Shown in pieces: positions 31,601 through 40,971 of a DNA stretch of 42,726 bases (position 1 is the first letter of the stretch; every line of letters begins with the position of its first letter). Below the pieces are notes generated by a model. The model searched no databases, was not told where the DNA came from, and saw nothing but the letters and a program-made list of their open reading frames with translations. The stretch is from Nemertoderma westbladi (taxonomy: Eukaryota; Xenacoelomorpha; Nemertodermatida; Nemertodermatidae). Position numbers and translations under genes: made by a program. Location of the stretch: positions 1 to 42,726 of the forward strand of contig JAUCBJ010000435.1 in the NCBI GenBank assembly GCA_032718475.1, read 5' to 3'.

Positions 31601-34600
31601 CACTGCGACACTGCGCGTCTCCATAGGGATCTCAGTGGTAATAGAAGATGGAAATCTCGCAACGACGCATTAGAGTATTCGCCGACAGATTCCTACGGAA
31701 CGCTGGAGTTTACCGGCACAGAACGGAAGAAAGCCAAGGTTAGAAGGCTCAGGGGGTTTGGTTGGGTTAGATTAAATGAATCGGAGATTAATTTTAATTT
31801 TAATATTTATATACAATAATTCGAATAACATAATATTATCTTTCTTCAGTTTATCCGTTGCGACAAAGACACTGAACCTGACTTATTGGTGCATCAAATG
31901 TTGGACTACTGGAAGTTGCCTCACCCTGGACTCATTCTGTCCATAGCAGGGGGCGGACGGGATATTAACACGGAAGTTAATATAAGATGGGAACCTCTGT
32001 GTGCCATCATATCTGAACTCGTCTCCAAAACAGGTTATTCTTCATAATATATTAATATTGCAAATACTATTAAGTTATGCCAAAATTTGGGTTTTATAAT
32101 AAACTAGTGACGGGCCTAGCGGCCCGATAAGGAACCGACTTTTTATTTCAAATAAAAGAGACAACGAGCTCGGCTCGGTCTTGCACGATTGGGCACGATT
32201 AAGTTCGACTTGGCTTGATCGGCTCGGCTCGACTCGACTCGGCTCGGCTCGGCTCGGCTCGGCTCGGCTCGGCTCGGCTCGGCTCGGCTCGGCTCGGTTC
32301 GACTTGGCTTGATCGGCTCGGCTCGACTCGACTCGGCTCGGCTCGGCTCGGCTCGGCTCGGCTCGGCTCGGTTCGGTTCGGCTCGGTTCGGCTCGGCTTG
32401 GCTCGGCTCGGCTCGGCTCGGCTCGGCTCGGCTCGGCTCGGCTCGGCTCGGCTCGGCTCGGCTCGGCTCGGCTCGGCTCGGCTCGGCTCGGCTCGGCCCG
32501 GCTCGGCTCGGCTCGGCTCGGCTCGGCTCGGCTCGGCTAGGCTAGGCTAGGCTCGGCTCGGCTCGGCTCGGCTCGGCTCGGCTCGGCTCGGCTCGGCTCG
32601 GCTCGGCACGGCTCGGCTCGGCACGGCTCGGCTCGGCTCGGCTCGGCTCGGCTCGGCTCGGCTCGGCTCGGCTCGGCTCTGCTCGGCTCGGCTCGGCTCG
32701 GCTCGGCTCGGCTCGGCTCGGCTCGGCTCGGCTCGGCTCGGCTCGGCTCGGCTCGGCTCGGCTCGGCTCGGCTCGGCTCGGCTCGGCTCGGCTCGGCTCG
32801 GCTCGGCTCGGCTCGGCTCGGCTCGGCTCGGCTCGGCTCGGCTCGGCTCGGCTCGGCTCGGCTCGGCTCGGCTCGGCTCGGCTCGGCTCGGCTCGGCTCG
32901 GCTCGGCTCGGCTCGGCTCGGCTCGACTCGGCTCGGCACGGCTCGGCTCGGCTCGGCTCGGCTCGGCTCGGCTCGGCTTGGCTCAGCTCGGCTTGGCTCG
33001 GCTTGGCTCGGCTCGGCTTGGCTCGGTCTGAGTCGACTCCCCGTGCTGCTCGAAGGGCGCAAATACATATATCGAAGGGTCAAAGCAAAACTCACGTGCT
33101 GCTCGAAGGGACAAAGTCAAACAATGTGTCTATTATTTTATGTAATTCACGTGCTGCTCGAAGGGCGCAAATACATATATCGAAGGGTCAAAGCAAAACT
33201 CACGAGCTGCTCGAAAGGACAAAGTCAAACATTGTGTCTATTATTTGATCATCTCACGTGCTGCTTGAAGGGCGCAACTACATATATCGAAACAAGCCCC
33301 TGTCTTGTATTTTAATTACATCAGAAATCGTTGCCTTCAGTACAAATATCTAAAAATTCATTCACCTGAAGTATGGGTAACATTATAAATTCGTTTTTCG
33401 CACAGTAGAGTTAACTAAAGCAAATACCCTTCAGGTTGACTGAATGATTTTATTAATGTTTGCCATGCATAATGTACTATATTTGGGTCCCATGACCCAC
33501 CCCATTGAACAGCTTTGCTTACATCTGATAGAAAGTAATCCCAAATTAACTTCCCTCTACGAAAATTATTTTAATTAAATACATACAACATAGCAGTCAA
33601 CTCTGCAATCAACAGTACACAATAACTAAAATGGCATTCAGTTTACCAGCTATTCGCATTAAGCTAATAGATATTCGATTTCATTCGATTCAGTGAGTGT
33701 GTGAGGGCTATTGGGAGAGCAATCAGCTTATGATGTAATACATTAGAAGCCCACAGCTTTTGTTTGCTTACTGTCTGAGTTGTAAAGTGAGGATAATACT
33801 TGGCACAGAAAGCATTTCCTCGTTAGGTGGCCATTCCTATAGAATAGCATTACTAGGCCATCTCTATCCATTTTTCATGAGTGCCAGCTGGTGTTTTTAT
33901 CATTGCGCCTATGGCGTTTTTTCGTTTATGTCTATTTTTCGAGCCCACGGCTCATGGACGAAATAGCGGAACATACAAGGGACCTTAGAATCGCCGTATC
34001 TAGCCGCCGTGAAAATTTCATCAAAATCGTTAGAGTAGTTTTGGCTGTAGATCAGTCAGCCAGCCAGCCAGTCTCGAGCAATTCTTACAGTAATGAACCT
34101 CTCGGTTCCTAATTAGTCAACTGCATATATCATGTGCACATTTGCGTCTACATAAACCTAGGCCGCCCATACATTTAGTTCTACCGCCAGTCATGGGTCT
34201 ACGTCATGCCACTTCCAGTTCCGACCCAGAAGATAATCTTGTCACCCTCTCTGCCCTATTCAGTACTTATTCTACTAGGCTGAATATTTGACAAACATCC
34301 TTGTTCGGTTTAACTGTAGGGCGAGTAGCCAGTACTACGAGTCATCAGCGAAGGGTTATTATCGTACTGGGGTCGTTTCCCAGTCGAAAGCCAATAATGA
34401 GATCTTTTGAACGATGTATTTATTGATAATGGTCAAAGTATAATACCTCAGATCTGTTGTTACCTACAAGTTGCTATCACACCTATTCTTTTACCTTCTT
34501 GCCTTACTTCTGTCGTACAGGTAAAACATGGCACTATTTCTTTATTTTGCTGAATGCGTTTCTTGCTGCGGCGGGTAAGACGGTAGCCCAAAAAATAGAC

Positions 34601-37600
34601 ACTTCGCAGATAATTTGTAATCTATTTCATCGCGATGAGTTCGAAGTCTTGGCTTGTAATGTGAAATAGGTCATAATACTGATAATTTAGTCTTAAAACA
34701 TGGCTCTTGTACAACTAAATCTACCATTGCGGTTCCAATGAGACCAAAATGAATCACATAGCACCAAAAGATATAATAATTTGAGAAAAAATGGCATGCA
34801 CCTCAGAAATATTAACATTTTTACAGTTTTAGTCTCACCTACCTCCACTAAATAAATGATTGCACTTCTAACAAGCTATAAACCGTCCTCATATCACCAC
34901 CAGAAATGTGTCTAGTCTCAAAACCCCCTATCCGTGACCTTACGGTACCAATGATAGCGATTGTAGTGGGAAAACTTTGGTGGCGTTGCGCACCGGGTAG
35001 AATTCAACCATAAGTTGAAAAAAATTTCACAGTTTATTTTTTCACAGTTTGGCACATTTGGGGGGGGGGGGGGGGGGGTATCTCATAAGAATTTATATAT
35101 ATACATTAATATTAGTAACATATTTATTTTCAACTATTTCCAATGTTAGTTAAACTTAATTGGTGTTAAATATTCCGCGGGTTCGAAAATCGCCATGTTG
35201 GTGACAGCCAACTGACACGTGAAGGTTATGTTATCAATGTTGTCAAACCCTGTTGTTGAACTAGTGAATGAACATAAATTAACAACAATAATTGTTGATG
35301 TCTTCTACTCGTAGTATCTCTATTATAAATTAATCCGATTTATATTTCAGGGGGATGGATTGTTAGTAACGGCAATAACGGTGGCTTAGTCAAACAGCTG
35401 GCCGAACTTATATCCCAAAACAACATGTCAGCGAAAGAAAATATACCGCTAGTTGTTGTTAATACTTGGGGTATCGTAGCTAACTCTAGTGCCGGAAAAA
35501 ATAAGGTGAAAAAACTTGTCTGCTAAAAAAACCTTAAGTAGAAATTTGTTGTAATAAAAGTACAGGTAACTTTTGAGGTAACATTTGAGAATGTGAAAAT
35601 GTAAAATATATAACTTAAAATGTGATGTAGGTAAATAAAGTTAATCGTTTACAGATGAAGAATGGGTGTATTTCGAAATCGCTCACTTTATGGTAGCGAG
35701 GATCTAAGGACCCATTTACAACTCTTATAAAAATAAATAAAGTACAGATAATGGTAATCTAGGATGTACTGAAGGCTATAAAGTGTATCTTGTCCCATAA
35801 ATGGGCCTACTTCCGGTAGTTAAAATTTAATTATATACAATTAATTACATTACATTTTGTTTCGGGAGTTTTAAATCGTTTATTAATTGTGTGTTAACGT
35901 CGCCAATCCTTACCATTACAGGGTGAGGGAGATAAGGGATTAGTTTACAAATCGGAGATGACGTCAGCTTCCGGGGAGTACGTGCTGAATAATAAACACG
36001 GTTACTTTCTATTCGCGGATGACGGATCGATTAATAGAAAAGGAAAAGAGATTCAAATGAGGAGAAAGTTAGAAAACGAGATCGCAATGGAAGGCTTAAA
36101 AAGTGAGAACTTTATTTATAATGTAATACATGTTATATAATTTAATGTACCTGTACTTCCTTTGTATAGAATGTATGAGTGGTGAGGTTTTTCGGAATAA
36201 TATAGAAGTCCGTTTTTAAAAATAACAATCGTGGTAGTTCTTCCGTTATAAACTTGTAGAAAGTTAGATACTTTCTAGAATTTCAGTTTCTCAGTTAGTT
36301 TCCGTATAGAAGATTAACTTTTCATTGTGTCAAGTACAATGCACACATCTCCAACCAGACACTATATAACATTGGAGGTGTCTCATTGGTTCCCCAAGCT
36401 TGACACTAGAACAAAATCGCCTCCGCTTTGCAGGACATTGCTTTCGCCGTGAGGACCAGCCAGTGCATAATCTTGTACTTTGGCAGCCTCATGGAGTGAA
36501 TAAGCATGGTGGACAGCCCATGACTTTCTTGAGACGCATCTTAAAGGACACTGGCCTTGAAGATGCGAATGATCTAACAAATGTCATGGGTGATAGGGAG
36601 TTGTGGCGGTGCAATTTTGTCGATAAGCCGGCACAGCATTCTTAAAAATGCAGCTGCAATGCAGCATGCCGATCCTAGTAGTAGTATAGAAGGTTAGTTT
36701 ATTTTTAGATTGTCATAACATAGTCTGTTCAGAAGGTCCGTATTTCTCTATATTGCAATAGGTGCCAAGAACGTCCCAGTACCAATTCTATACTTCGTTA
36801 TTGGGGGAGATTCGATATCTCTTAAACTTACACACCAAGCTGTTACTGATGGGAGACCTCTAGTGGTGTTTGAAGGAACCGGTGGTGCGGCTGATCTGAT
36901 TTCTTACGCCTATTATAGACACTCAGAAGGGCGTTCTAGAAATATATCTAGTTATGGAGAATTACAGTTAGTAATAAAAGCTCAATAGCAAATTATTTGC
37001 AAACTTAATTAATATTAATATGGATATAGGTAGGCCTAATGTATTTAGTGAGTTCGATATTTTTATAGATACCAGAAATTTTTGAAAAATGAAGGAAATG
37101 AAACGTCGATTTGTTTACATCTATTGTTGGTAGATCATAGGTAATTGTGAGATTTAAGTTGTTTGTGAAAATATGCAAAAATACGGCTTGCTTAAGTGAG
37201 ATATCCTTTACTTTCTGTTTTGTAACACAAAATAAAATATATAAAAATATGTTGAAGTTTTACACACAGGGCGGTCCAGTACCCTCTAAACCACCCACCT
37301 TAAATGTAAATCAGCATCTTTGTAAAAGCAGCATATTCGCCTGACACATGAGCAACCTGTACCAAATCCCATCCACTACTGGACTATTGTTAATCTTCCA
37401 CCTTCACCGACATCTCTGTCACTCTGTGAGTGAGGACATACTGGCACGGAGGTGTTGTCTCATCAGTTTGCAAATGGAAATGTTCACAGTCCCTACATTC
37501 CAATATTTATATGTATTTGTTTAATGCTAAATCTGGGTTTATGTACCGGTATGTAAATAAATTCTGATTAATTGCAGGAAAGCAACTGCGAATAAAGGGC

Positions 37601-40600
37601 ACGTCGTTAGTGATGAGGTTAGAACGCGAATGGCAGCAGACTGGAATGCTAGTGATGAGAAAATCCAGAAATATACTAAATTAGTTGTGGATATTGTGAA
37701 GCTGAGACATTTGATATCCGTTATTGATATTCACAGCAGTCATTGTGGGCAGGAAGTTGAGAAAGCAGCGGTTGAAGTAATATTTACTGGTAGGTTAAAA
37801 ACAATAGTGGCCTTGTTGTATAACATTAATAACATTTAACATTTAACATTATATGATATGTATATCAAAATTTCTTGACACAAACATAACATAATATATT
37901 TAGTTTAATGAAACAGCATCAGTAAATAGAGTTTCATCATATAATAACCTGCGTTTATAGTAGATACACTGGTGTTACTAATCACCATAACGCCTTTGAA
38001 GAAACAGCAGAAAATCTATCATTTGGTTGGATTCAAAAAGACAGTGGATGACTAATTATTGCAATAGTCCCTTTCTCTATGCACCATCGAGGCATCATTA
38101 TGCAACACGGCCTCCATCCTCAGTACCATGGACCCAACCCTATGGTTGGGTGCAATCTTCCCCCGCGTCCAACCTTCGCCCGCGTCCAATCTTCGCCCGC
38201 GTACAAACTTCGCCCGCGTCCAATCTTCGCCCGCGTCCAATCATCGCCCGCGACCAACCTTCGCCCAATAATATTTGTGTTAGTAACCATTTTAGTACCA
38301 AATTGAGGGAAAGGAGCAGTAGAGGCATAAAGATAGACATAGAGATGGACATAAGGCATAGAGATGCCTTTACGTACCAAAACAATAATTATTTATTGGG
38401 CGAAGGTTGCTCGCGGGCGAAGATTGCCTGCAGGCGAAGGTTTCCGCCGGGCGATAAGTTGCTCATTTTGAAGGCGCAGATTGCTCCGGGCGAAGATTGG
38501 ACGCGGGCGAAGCTATCTCGTGGGCGAAGTTTGCTGCATACCAACCCTATCCGATCTGCTATCCTATCCTATCCGATTATTTTGTATTATATCGGTATTA
38601 AATAACATTAAAAATCTAAAACGTAATAAAAATAATAATATTAATATTTCTACTTTCAGTTTTCCCTAACGACGGTGTTAAACAACTCGCTGTCGCTATG
38701 TTATGGAATCGCGTAGATGTTCTTAGACAACGAATTCTTCCTTCCGCCAACAACATCCAACACCACCATCTACACGAGGCGTTCTTCATCGCTCTAGTTG
38801 GACATAAATCGGAGTTCACAAAACTCTTTCTAGAAACTTCCTCGGTTAAACTTAATAAATTTCTGACGGTTCCGATCCTTCAGAAACTCTATTCCAATGT
38901 AAGTTTATCAACGGTTGACTGACGCCTGATCTTGGGCTGGCGGACGAGTGAGACCAGAGTGGGGTGCTACGCAGTATTTTTCTCGCGAGATTTTTACACG
39001 CGTTCATTTTTAAGTCTCTATAATTTTCAATATAACCTGTTTGACGAAAAATTACAATACGTAATTTAAATAGGAATGCTGCGTGGGTGTGTATTTTTTT
39101 TATTAAATTATTCGTATATAAATTTTGCAGCTACCCGATTCTACGCCGGTTAAACGATTATTAAATCGCTATAAAACTAAAGAAGATCCCAGACTGACTC
39201 TTCAGTCAGTCGCCCACGCGGTATCCAATCTAATGGGTGACCGAATATCTTACAGACCACTGTACCTCAGGGACAGTCGCTATAAAGACTTTAACACGCA
39301 GCAGACAAACGAAAATCATCAGCCAAATCACATCAGTTCAGAAGGCGTATCTTTCCAGACCAACTTTATGTCTTGTAAGTAATACAATTACAAAGTATGG
39401 ATAGCTGACATTTGTAGAAAATTTCAACAAGATTAATTAGACCTACTTGTAACACAAACCGAACAAACTCTCTTATGTTCCTTTATCTGATTTCTTTGCC
39501 TAGCTGACGATAACGCTGATACTATTGATGACTTCGAATGGCCTGAAAGAGAATTGTTTCTCTTTGCGATCCTCACAAACAACCCAGACCTCTCCAAGAT
39601 CTTCTGGGAGCTGGGTAGATGCGGCACAGCTGCAGCGTTGTCAGCTTGGTTAGATTCATTTCATATCCATTGGTTGTATATTCGTATTCTCTGAATTTAT
39701 TAATCGCAAATTACTGTAATTCATTTACAGGGAAATTAACAGGCCTCCCTCTCTGGAGTTACGGACAGGAGGGGGGGGGGGGGGGGGGGGGGGTTCAATA
39801 CCTAACGAAATATGTTAAAAAATATGTCTATGTATTTTTTTTAAACATGTACTATACATTCACCATAAATTTGCCAATGAATGCCATACTGCCGTTAGAG
39901 TCATAATCAATGATACTCGTACTTTTTATAAAAAATGTAACAATGAGAAACACCCGGCCCTGTAATTAAAACTATTTTTAAAATCTCCATAGAAAATTCA
40001 AAACTATTGTTTACTTGCTTATTTAGCGATTTTATAATCGCCCCAGCGATCACTATTAACTGTTAACACCTTTTTAAACTTCACAGGAGACTTCTTCATG
40101 CAATGAGTGAAAACGATGCAATGGTAGCTTACCTTAGCGAAGACGAAATGTCCACATTCGTAGACAGCTTAGAGGAACATAAATTGTTAGTTATTCTCTT
40201 CCTTGATATAAGAATGATATTTTATAAAGTTCATCTTTATAAAATACTCGAACCCACACTGAATATTTTGGTTGATTTTGTGGAAATTCAACATAATTAA
40301 AGTTATAAAAAAAAGAAAAAGATATACCGGTATTTGATTCAATTTATTATGGAATTCCAGTGTTGCAAAAAAAAGTACAAAAGAGAAGAAAAAGGAAAAA
40401 GAGTAGGTGTCAAACTACTGTATTATTATTGCTTTTTTATTTAGCGATCGATCATTATTTACTTACTTTGTTACTATTTATTCTAGAATGTATGAGAACT
40501 TGGCCATGGATTTGTTAAACCGTTGCCATGCCGACGATAAAGGACGGACACAGATGTTATTACGTCGTCTCGTCCCGATGTGGGGGGAGACTTCTTGTAT

Positions 40601-40712
40601 CGATGTTGGCCTGGCAACTGATACACTTACATTCATTACTACCAAGGGATTTCAGTCGGTGTTAGACAGTACCTGGATGGGAGACATGCAGATATCCACT
40701 TCAGTATATAAG
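28570..40712 (+). CDS. TRPM: TRPM-family ion channel, N-terminal 13 exons (partial gene)
   Basis: Thirteen exons joined by GT/AG splice sites total 2232 bases, exactly 744 codons, with every phase compatible. The order follows the melastatin N-terminus: an ENIRKREC start block, a cysteine-rich turn, the nucleotide-binding SLOG/LSDAT-type region (exons 4-8), then the helical homology regions (LAVAMLWNRVD, ELFLFAILTNNPDLS, RCHADDKG). It stops just before where S1 would begin. TRPM proteins are tetrameric cation channels of the plasma or lysosomal membrane, and this part is the cytosolic sensor and assembly domain. By recollection it is nearest TRPM2/TRPM8-type proteins. The membrane pore and any C-terminal NUDT9-like domain lie outside the window, so subtype and ligand are undecided. 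The start codon is tentative. Confidence 0.9.
28645..30962 (+). other. TRPM intron 1
   Basis: 2318 bp. It holds a tRNA-like B box (28722-28732, GTGTTCGAAAC), a stretch at 29155-29245 related to the interior of the 16691-17611 element, a C10 run (29716-29725) and a G21 run (29820-29840). The open frames near 29128-29544 and 30459-30641 lack family features. Confidence 0.6.
29155..29245 (+). repeat. Fragment related to the interior of the 921-bp element
   Basis: It shares GGAAAGGA[AT]CAGGTT, a CACGTTAT core, CTAAC and an AGTC[TA] segment in the same order with 17060-17150 inside the inverted-repeat element, at roughly 70% by eye. It could be an older relative or a widespread repeat captured by both. 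Confidence 0.4.
30963..31048 (+). CDS. TRPM: TRPM exon 2 (residues 26-54)
   Basis: Acceptor TTTTAG, donor CAG/GTATAT; 86 bp, phase 0 to 2. Encodes VLENEWIGENIRKRECSRFV, the conserved W-I-x-E-N-I-x-[KR]-[KR]-E-C-x-x-F entry motif of TRPM proteins. Confidence 0.85.
31178..31480 (+). pseudogene. RTE-like LINE 3' fragment in TRPM intron 2
   Basis: Same family as 36330-36690 and 5727-6060: CGCCTCCGCTTCGCAAGACA, CCGTGAGGACCAGCCAGTA and GGGAGTTGTGGCGG segments in order. It has several frameshifts and a C16 tract (31146-31161) just upstream. Confidence 0.7.
31558..31738 (+). CDS. TRPM: TRPM exon 3 (residues 54-114)
   Basis: Acceptor TTTACAG, donor AAG/GTTAGA; 181 bp, phase 2 to 0. Encodes a DPLCLCGRRW cysteine turn and ends with YSPTDSYGTLEFTGTERKKA, matching the P-T-D-x-[FY]-G-x-[IL]-x-F-x-G block of TRPM channels. 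Confidence 0.9.
31850..32033 (+). CDS. TRPM: TRPM exon 4 (residues 115-176), start of SLOG-like region
   Basis: Acceptor TTTCTTCAG, donor CAG/GTTATT; 184 bp, phase 0 to 1. Encodes FIRCDKDTEPDLLVHQMLDY followed by LILSIAGGGRDINT, corresponding to the L-x-x-[SV]-x-[TA]-G-G strand that opens the nucleotide-binding fold. Confidence 0.9.
32166..33027. repeat. (GGCTC)n pentanucleotide array, over 800 bp, in TRPM intron 4
   Basis: Nearly pure GGCTC repeats with sparse variants (GGTTC, GGCAC, GGCTA, GACTC), more degenerate at both ends. Since 5 is not a multiple of 3, every frame gives a five-residue repeat. This explains the 78-182-residue open frames on both strands, which are not genes. Confidence 0.95.
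33040..33290. repeat. 107-bp tandem repeat (about 2.3 units)
   Basis: Units start near 33040, 33148 and 33255 with C[CA]CGTGCTGCT[CT]GAAGGGCGCA, then ATACATATATCGAAGGGTCA and CAAAGTCAAACA. Each unit contains two copies of the GTGCTGCTCGAAGGG core. It directly follows the GGCTC array. Confidence 0.85.
33291..35350 (+). other. Rest of TRPM intron 4
   Basis: About 2 kb with no exon recognised. It contains the 33880-34085 repeat fragment and a G19 run at 35060-35078. Confidence 0.5.
33880..34085 (+). repeat. Short interspersed repeat with RTE/Helentron-like features
   Basis: It contains GC hairpins (GCGCC-TAT-GGCG; GAGCC-CAC-GGCTC), the segment AAATTTCATCAAAATCGTTA often seen in RTE- or Helentron-derived repeats of invertebrates, and ends in a CAGTCAGCCAGCCAGCCAG microsatellite. 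No coding frame. Confidence 0.45.
35351..35505 (+). CDS. TRPM: TRPM exon 5 (residues 176-227), SLOG-like region
   Basis: Acceptor ATTTCAG, donor AAG/GTGAAA; 155 bp, phase 1 to 0. Encodes GGWIVSNGNNGGLVKQLAEL and VVVNTWGIVANSS, matching the G-[AG]-W-I-[IV]-x-x-G and x-T-W-G-x-V motifs of the family. Confidence 0.9.
35922..36102 (+). CDS. TRPM: TRPM exon 6 (residues 228-288), SLOG-like region
   Basis: Acceptor CCATTACAG, donor A/GTGAGA; 181 bp, phase 0 to 1. Encodes NNKHGYFLFADDGSINRKGK followed by EIQMRRKLE, equivalent to the H-x-x-F-[IL]-[LF]-x-D-[DN]-G...E-x-x-[LM]-R-x-x-L-E motif. Confidence 0.9.
36330..36690 (+). pseudogene. RTE-like LINE 3' fragment in TRPM intron 6
   Basis: A plus-strand frame at 36400-36645 encodes LEQNRLRFAGHCFRREDQPV and continues to a terminal RELWRCNF-type end. 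The first 130 bases are the reverse complement of 5727-5858. Another copy lies at 31178-31480. Confidence 0.75.
36762..36966 (+). CDS. TRPM: TRPM exon 7 (residues 288-356), SLOG-like region
   Basis: Acceptor TGCAATAG, donor CA/GTTAGT (weak but the only phase-compatible one); 205 bp, phase 1 to 2. Encodes VPVPILYFVIGGDSISLKLT and RPLVVFEGTGGAADLISYAY, matching the V-V-x-E-G-[ST]-G-x-x-A-D segment. Confidence 0.85.
37578..37789 (+). CDS. TRPM: TRPM exon 8 (residues 356-427)
   Basis: Acceptor ATTGCAG, donor G/GTAGGT; 212 bp, phase 2 to 1. The correct frame contains YTKLVVDIVKLRHLISVIDI, the helical connector after the nucleotide-binding fold, and ends EKAAVEVIFT. Other frames hit stops early. 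Confidence 0.85.
38144..38546. mobile_element. 403-bp fold-back element in TRPM intron 8
   Basis: The left arm (about 38158-38272) is tandem copies of a 17-base unit TTCGCCCGCGTCCAATC. The right arm (about 38396-38545) carries the same unit inverted and degenerate. The innermost 35 bases of the arms match as reverse complements at about 33 positions (CGACCAACCTTCGCCCAAT versus ATTGGGCGAAGGTTGCTCG). Ends GGTTGG/CCAACC are flanked by CTAT at 38140-38143 and 38547-38550, a possible 4-bp target duplication. It explains the overlapping open frames here. Confidence 0.7.
38660..38898 (+). CDS. TRPM: TRPM exon 9 (residues 427-506), melastatin helices
   Basis: Acceptor TACTTTCAG, donor AAT/GTAAGT; 239 bp, phase 1 to 0. 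Encodes VKQLAVAMLWNRVDVLRQRI and a FFIALVGHKSEFTKLFLETS helix pair, the ankyrin-like A-[LV]-x-W-x-R-x-D and [KR]-x-[ED]-F-[VT]-[KR]-L-[FL]-[LI]-[ED] motifs of TRPM. Confidence 0.95.
39131..39374 (+). CDS. TRPM: TRPM exon 10 (residues 507-588), melastatin helices
   Basis: Acceptor TTTTGCAG, donor T/GTAAGT; 244 bp, phase 0 to 1. Encodes LTLQSVAHAVSNLMGDRISY, equivalent to the L-x-x-[VI]...L-[LM]-G-[DE] segment, followed by a less conserved linker. Confidence 0.9.
39504..39648 (+). CDS. TRPM: TRPM exon 11 (residues 588-636), melastatin helices
   Basis: Acceptor TTTGCCTAG, donor TG/GTTAGA chosen because it alone keeps phase; 145 bp, phase 1 to 2. Encodes WPERELFLFAILTNNPDLSK and FWELGRCGTAAAL, matching D-L-[LF]-x-[WF]-A-[IV]-[LV]-x-N-x-x-[ED]-[LM]-[AS] and the following [IF]-[FW]-W motif. 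Confidence 0.9.
39649..40086 (+). other. TRPM intron 11 with G23 run
   Basis: 438 bp containing an uninterrupted run of 23 G at 39771-39793. An AG at 39729-39730 precedes an open frame through the G run, but no donor follows, so it is not called as an exon. Confidence 0.7.
40087..40185 (+). CDS. TRPM: TRPM exon 12 (residues 636-669)
   Basis: Acceptor CTTCACAG, donor TT/GTTAGT; 99 bp, phase 2 to 2. Encodes LLHAMSENDAMVAYLSEDEM and an acidic tail, the position of the K-x-x-x-x-x-S-x-x-E-x-D linker in TRPM2-type channels. Confidence 0.8.
40487..40712 (+). CDS. TRPM: TRPM exon 13 (residues 669-744), pre-S1
   Basis: Acceptor TTATTCTAG, donor AAG/GTACCT; 226 bp, phase 2 to 0. Encodes LAMDLLNRCHADDKGRTQML, SCIDVGLATDTLTFITTKGF and TWMGDMQ. 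These match the E-x-x-A...L-x-x-C-x-x-x-D...W-G-x-[ST]-[TC]-x-x-[LV]-[AG] and W-x-G-x-[LM] motifs that end the cytosolic half just before S1. Exons for S1-S6 lie beyond the window. Confidence 0.95.
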
Positions 40713-40971
40713 GTACCTGTAGGCCTACATGCAAATTATACATCTTTAAAAAATGTTTGTAACATAACAGAAAATGACTTCAAAAATTAAATAGTCGAGG
40801 CGTTCAATTTATTCAATCACACATAAAACCTCAACAACAATGTCGATTCAAAAACCCCAATAAATCATCTAGACCTCACCAATTATTACCATGGTGAGCC
40901 ACTATGAGATTTAATTATGTTGTAATATAATTAAGTCATATATTTTTAATTTTATGTTTCTATAACTTCAC
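40713..40971 (+). other. Start of TRPM intron 13
   Basis: 259 bp between the exon 13 donor and the 40-bp array. AT-rich; nothing recognised. Confidence 0.5.

Noticed and set aside
32215-33095. RLGSA- and AEPSR-repeat open frames on both strands
   Set aside because: A five-base repeat without stop codons is open in every frame; purely a by-product of the GGCTC array.
38027-38605. 192-residue and several shorter frames on both strands
   Set aside because: They are made by the inverted 17-base units of the fold-back element inside TRPM intron 8 and ignore the exon structure.
39731-39906. Alternative exon running through the G23 tract
   Set aside because: There is an AG acceptor and an open frame, but no donor and no family match; exon 12 at 40087 fits the phase and motifs.
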